DNA from: Pseudomonadota bacterium
Lineage (GTDB): Bacteria; Pseudomonadota; Alphaproteobacteria; Rhizobiales; Hyphomicrobiaceae
Assembly (NCBI GenBank): GCA_021812845.1
Contig: JAKAML010000120.1
Coordinates: forward strand, 1-5,436
Direction: 5' to 3'
Length of the DNA stretch: 5,436 nucleotides
This document shows, in pieces, positions 4,582 through 5,436 of this stretch (its first letter is position 1; each line of letters starts with the position of its first letter). The notes under the pieces were generated by a model. The model was not told the DNA's origin and ran no database searches. It worked only from the letters and a program-made list of their open reading frames with translations. The translations under genes and the position numbers were made by a program.

Positions 4582-4792
4582 CTTTTTGTCTCCTCGGGTT
4601 CTCGTTGGGGCCGGAACCATCTCCGGCCCATGGGCACCCTCAATCGCGGCGCCGCTCGTCCGGCCGTCCAAGCGAAACGAACGGTTAGATCGCTCCGGCG
4701 CCCCGCCGGGGCAGCGATCTTCTGTTTGGGCTCGCTTGACGGAGCGCCCGCGCGACCGGACCGCGCTGCGATAAGCCCATGGCCAAGGCTGG
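4582..4792 (-). promoter_or_regulatory. repeated structured leader, copy B (before the five-gene operon)
   Basis: Blocks in order from the start codon: AGGAG (4590-4594); a small perfect stem GGGCCGGA (4608-4615) with TCCGGCCC (4622-4629) and leader-strand loop GATGGT; CGAACGGTTAG (about 4678-4688); a large stem with perfect 8-base arms AGATCGCT (4687-4694) and AGCGATCT (4713-4720), inner arms CCGGC (4695-4699) and GCCGG (4705-4709) and a 3-base bulge on the right side, as in copy A; CTTCTGTTT after the stem; TTGAC (4736-4740); GCGATAAGC (4768-4776); GGCTGG (4787-4792). The outer arms differ from copy A in several bases yet still pair perfectly, which supports a selected fold. It probably carries the operon's promoter at its far end. 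Confidence 0.65.
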
Positions 4793-5015
4793 AGATGGGA
4801 TAGCACCAACGTCGACGTGTCCCGGGGAGCGATGAGACGGAACGGCATCCGAGGCCCTTCCCGTGTCCCCCGCTCGGCGGCGGGAGCCACCACCCGCGTC
4901 GCCATCGCAACGATGCGTAATGGAGCGCGTTTGCACCGGTTGGACCGCACCCCGAATCGACCGGCATCCTGTCAGGGCTTCGATCCAGCAAAGCAGCAGC
5001 ACAGGAGCGGCACTT
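4793..5015. other. divergent intergenic region between operon and coupling-protein gene
   Basis: Rightward it must hold the signals of the coupling-protein gene and leftward possibly those of the operon. I see ACCGGT (4935-4940) whose CCGGT pairs with ACCGG (4960-4964). These are followed at once by ATCCTGTCA (4966-4974), which matches the core of VirD2/TraI-type nick sites. A 17-base sequence at 4890-4906 recurs at the window's right end. No canonical promoter pair is convincing. Confidence 0.45.
4890..4906. repeat. 17-base direct repeat, left copy
   Basis: CCACCCGCGTCGCCATC here is identical to 5420-5436, 530 bases to the right. The right copy reaches the last base of the window, so the true repeat may be longer. 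Preceding bases differ (A versus C), so this is the left limit of the exact match. Confidence 0.7.
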
Positions 5016-5436
5016 ATGCCCCCGCCCACCAAGCACAGACGTGACCTGCTGACCGGCGTGCCGAACCGCGCCGGCAAGGCACGCCCGGCCGTGAACCCGC
5101 CGGTTTCGACCCACGACGGCTCGATGCTGGTCATCGACCCCAAGGGCGAGCTTGTCACCGTCACCGCAGGTCATCGCACTGAGTGGCTCAGCCAGCGCGT
5201 CGTGGTCCTCGATCCGTTCGGCGTGATGTCGGACCAGGCCTCATCCGGAAGCGCCGGGTTCGGTGCGATCCAGGTTCACACCCCGAACCGCTCCATCCAA
5301 ATCGAGAACATCGGTCGCTCGTCGCCGGTCGTGCGCGAGATGTCTTCCTGCGACGAGCGTCACTGGGATGACTGCGCACGAGCCGTCATCAAGGGCATGC
5401 TGACGACCGCCGCCGTCACCCACCCGCGTCGCCATC
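5016..5436 (+). CDS. VirD4/TraG-like type IV coupling ATPase, no membrane anchor (partial, 3' end outside window)
   Basis: ATG at 5016 is preceded by AGGAG (5003-5007), eight bases away. The frame stays open for 140 codons to the window end. Coupling proteins are hexameric ATPases that bring relaxase-bound DNA to the type IV secretion channel. Visible signatures, with gap-free spacing to that family: DLLTGVPNRAGKA (10-22) as the P-loop region, GSMLVIDPKGEL (35-46), RVVVLDPFGV (61-70), and DERHWDDCARAVIKGML (113-129) for the family's HW..A....G segment. Two oddities stand out. The P-loop lies near residue 20, whereas members usually have two membrane helices in the preceding 100 or more residues. 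The residue after the P-loop lysine is Ala rather than Gly/Ser/Thr, and the usual IPNLL after it reads NPPVS. It is a truncated, decaying copy or a soluble variant. Confidence 0.78.
   Translation, partial: MPPPTKHRRDLLTGVPNRAGKARPAVNPPVSTHDGSMLVIDPKGELVTVTAGHRTEWLSQRVVVLDPFGVMSDQASSGSAGFGAIQVHTPNRSIQIENIGRSSPVVREMSSCDERHWDDCARAVIKGMLTTAAVTHPRRH
5420..5436. repeat. 17-base direct repeat, right copy (touches window end)
   Basis: This is identical to 4890-4906 and lies inside the coupling-protein frame (codons for THPRRH). Because it ends at the window edge, its full length cannot be seen. Confidence 0.7.

Noticed and set aside
3683..4803. Long plus-strand open frames opposite the methyltransferase and leader B
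   Set aside because: They are the antisense of the methyltransferase and operon leader, a common artefact of GC-rich codon bias. There is no ribosome site and no motif.
1..5436. CRISPR array
   Set aside because: No regularly spaced repeat family with unique spacers. The repeats present are three large leaders and isolated short repeats.
1..5436. Insertion sequence or transposase
   Set aside because: No frame shows transposase motifs, and no terminal inverted repeats with target duplications are visible.

Overview
The window is GC-rich DNA with strongly GC-biased codon use, apart from one AT-rich pocket near 410-545. Gene content and codon style suggest the accessory part of a conjugative or mobilizable element (plasmid or integrative element) from an alphaproteobacterium, probably a Rhizobiales-like host. 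This is inference: no taxonomic marker gene is present.

Layout. The left edge (1-183, minus) is the start of a short basic protein that resembles MobC-type relaxosome accessory proteins and reads out of the window. Next comes a 621-base gene-free stretch. It holds a run of consecutive inverted repeats (313-422), an AT-rich pocket and a leftward terminator (about 760-790), and is a good candidate for an origin of transfer or a structured RNA region. From 805 to 4581 there are eight genes, all on the minus strand. Five of them (4581 down to 2651) are chained by 4-base or 1-base stop/start overlaps: an 81-residue protein, an orphan N6-adenine-type methyltransferase, a 78-residue helical protein, a 164-residue zinc-ribbon-like protein and a 95-residue protein. 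Three more separately led genes follow, of 121 residues (MGLDMY family), 71 residues and 88 residues. At the right edge, on the plus strand (5016 to the end), lies the start of a VirD4/TraG-like coupling ATPase gene that begins almost directly at its P-loop, with no membrane anchor.

The most striking feature is a repeated, structured upstream region of about 200 bases. It precedes the 81-, 71- and 88-residue genes, with only a possible short relative before the 121-residue gene. The copies share blocks in the same order: a box reading GCGATA(A)GC on the plus strand, TTGAC, a large stem-loop, CGGTT, a small stem-loop with UGG in its loop, and a strong Shine-Dalgarno sequence. The stems are kept although their bases differ, which points to RNA or single-stranded DNA structure.

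A working model is that this is the leading region of a conjugative element. Small early genes and an orphan methyltransferase, perhaps protecting against host defences, would be transcribed leftward toward an origin of transfer near 310-640. The repeated leaders would act as common control elements, possibly single-stranded promoters. The gene calls are well supported; the functional model is inference.
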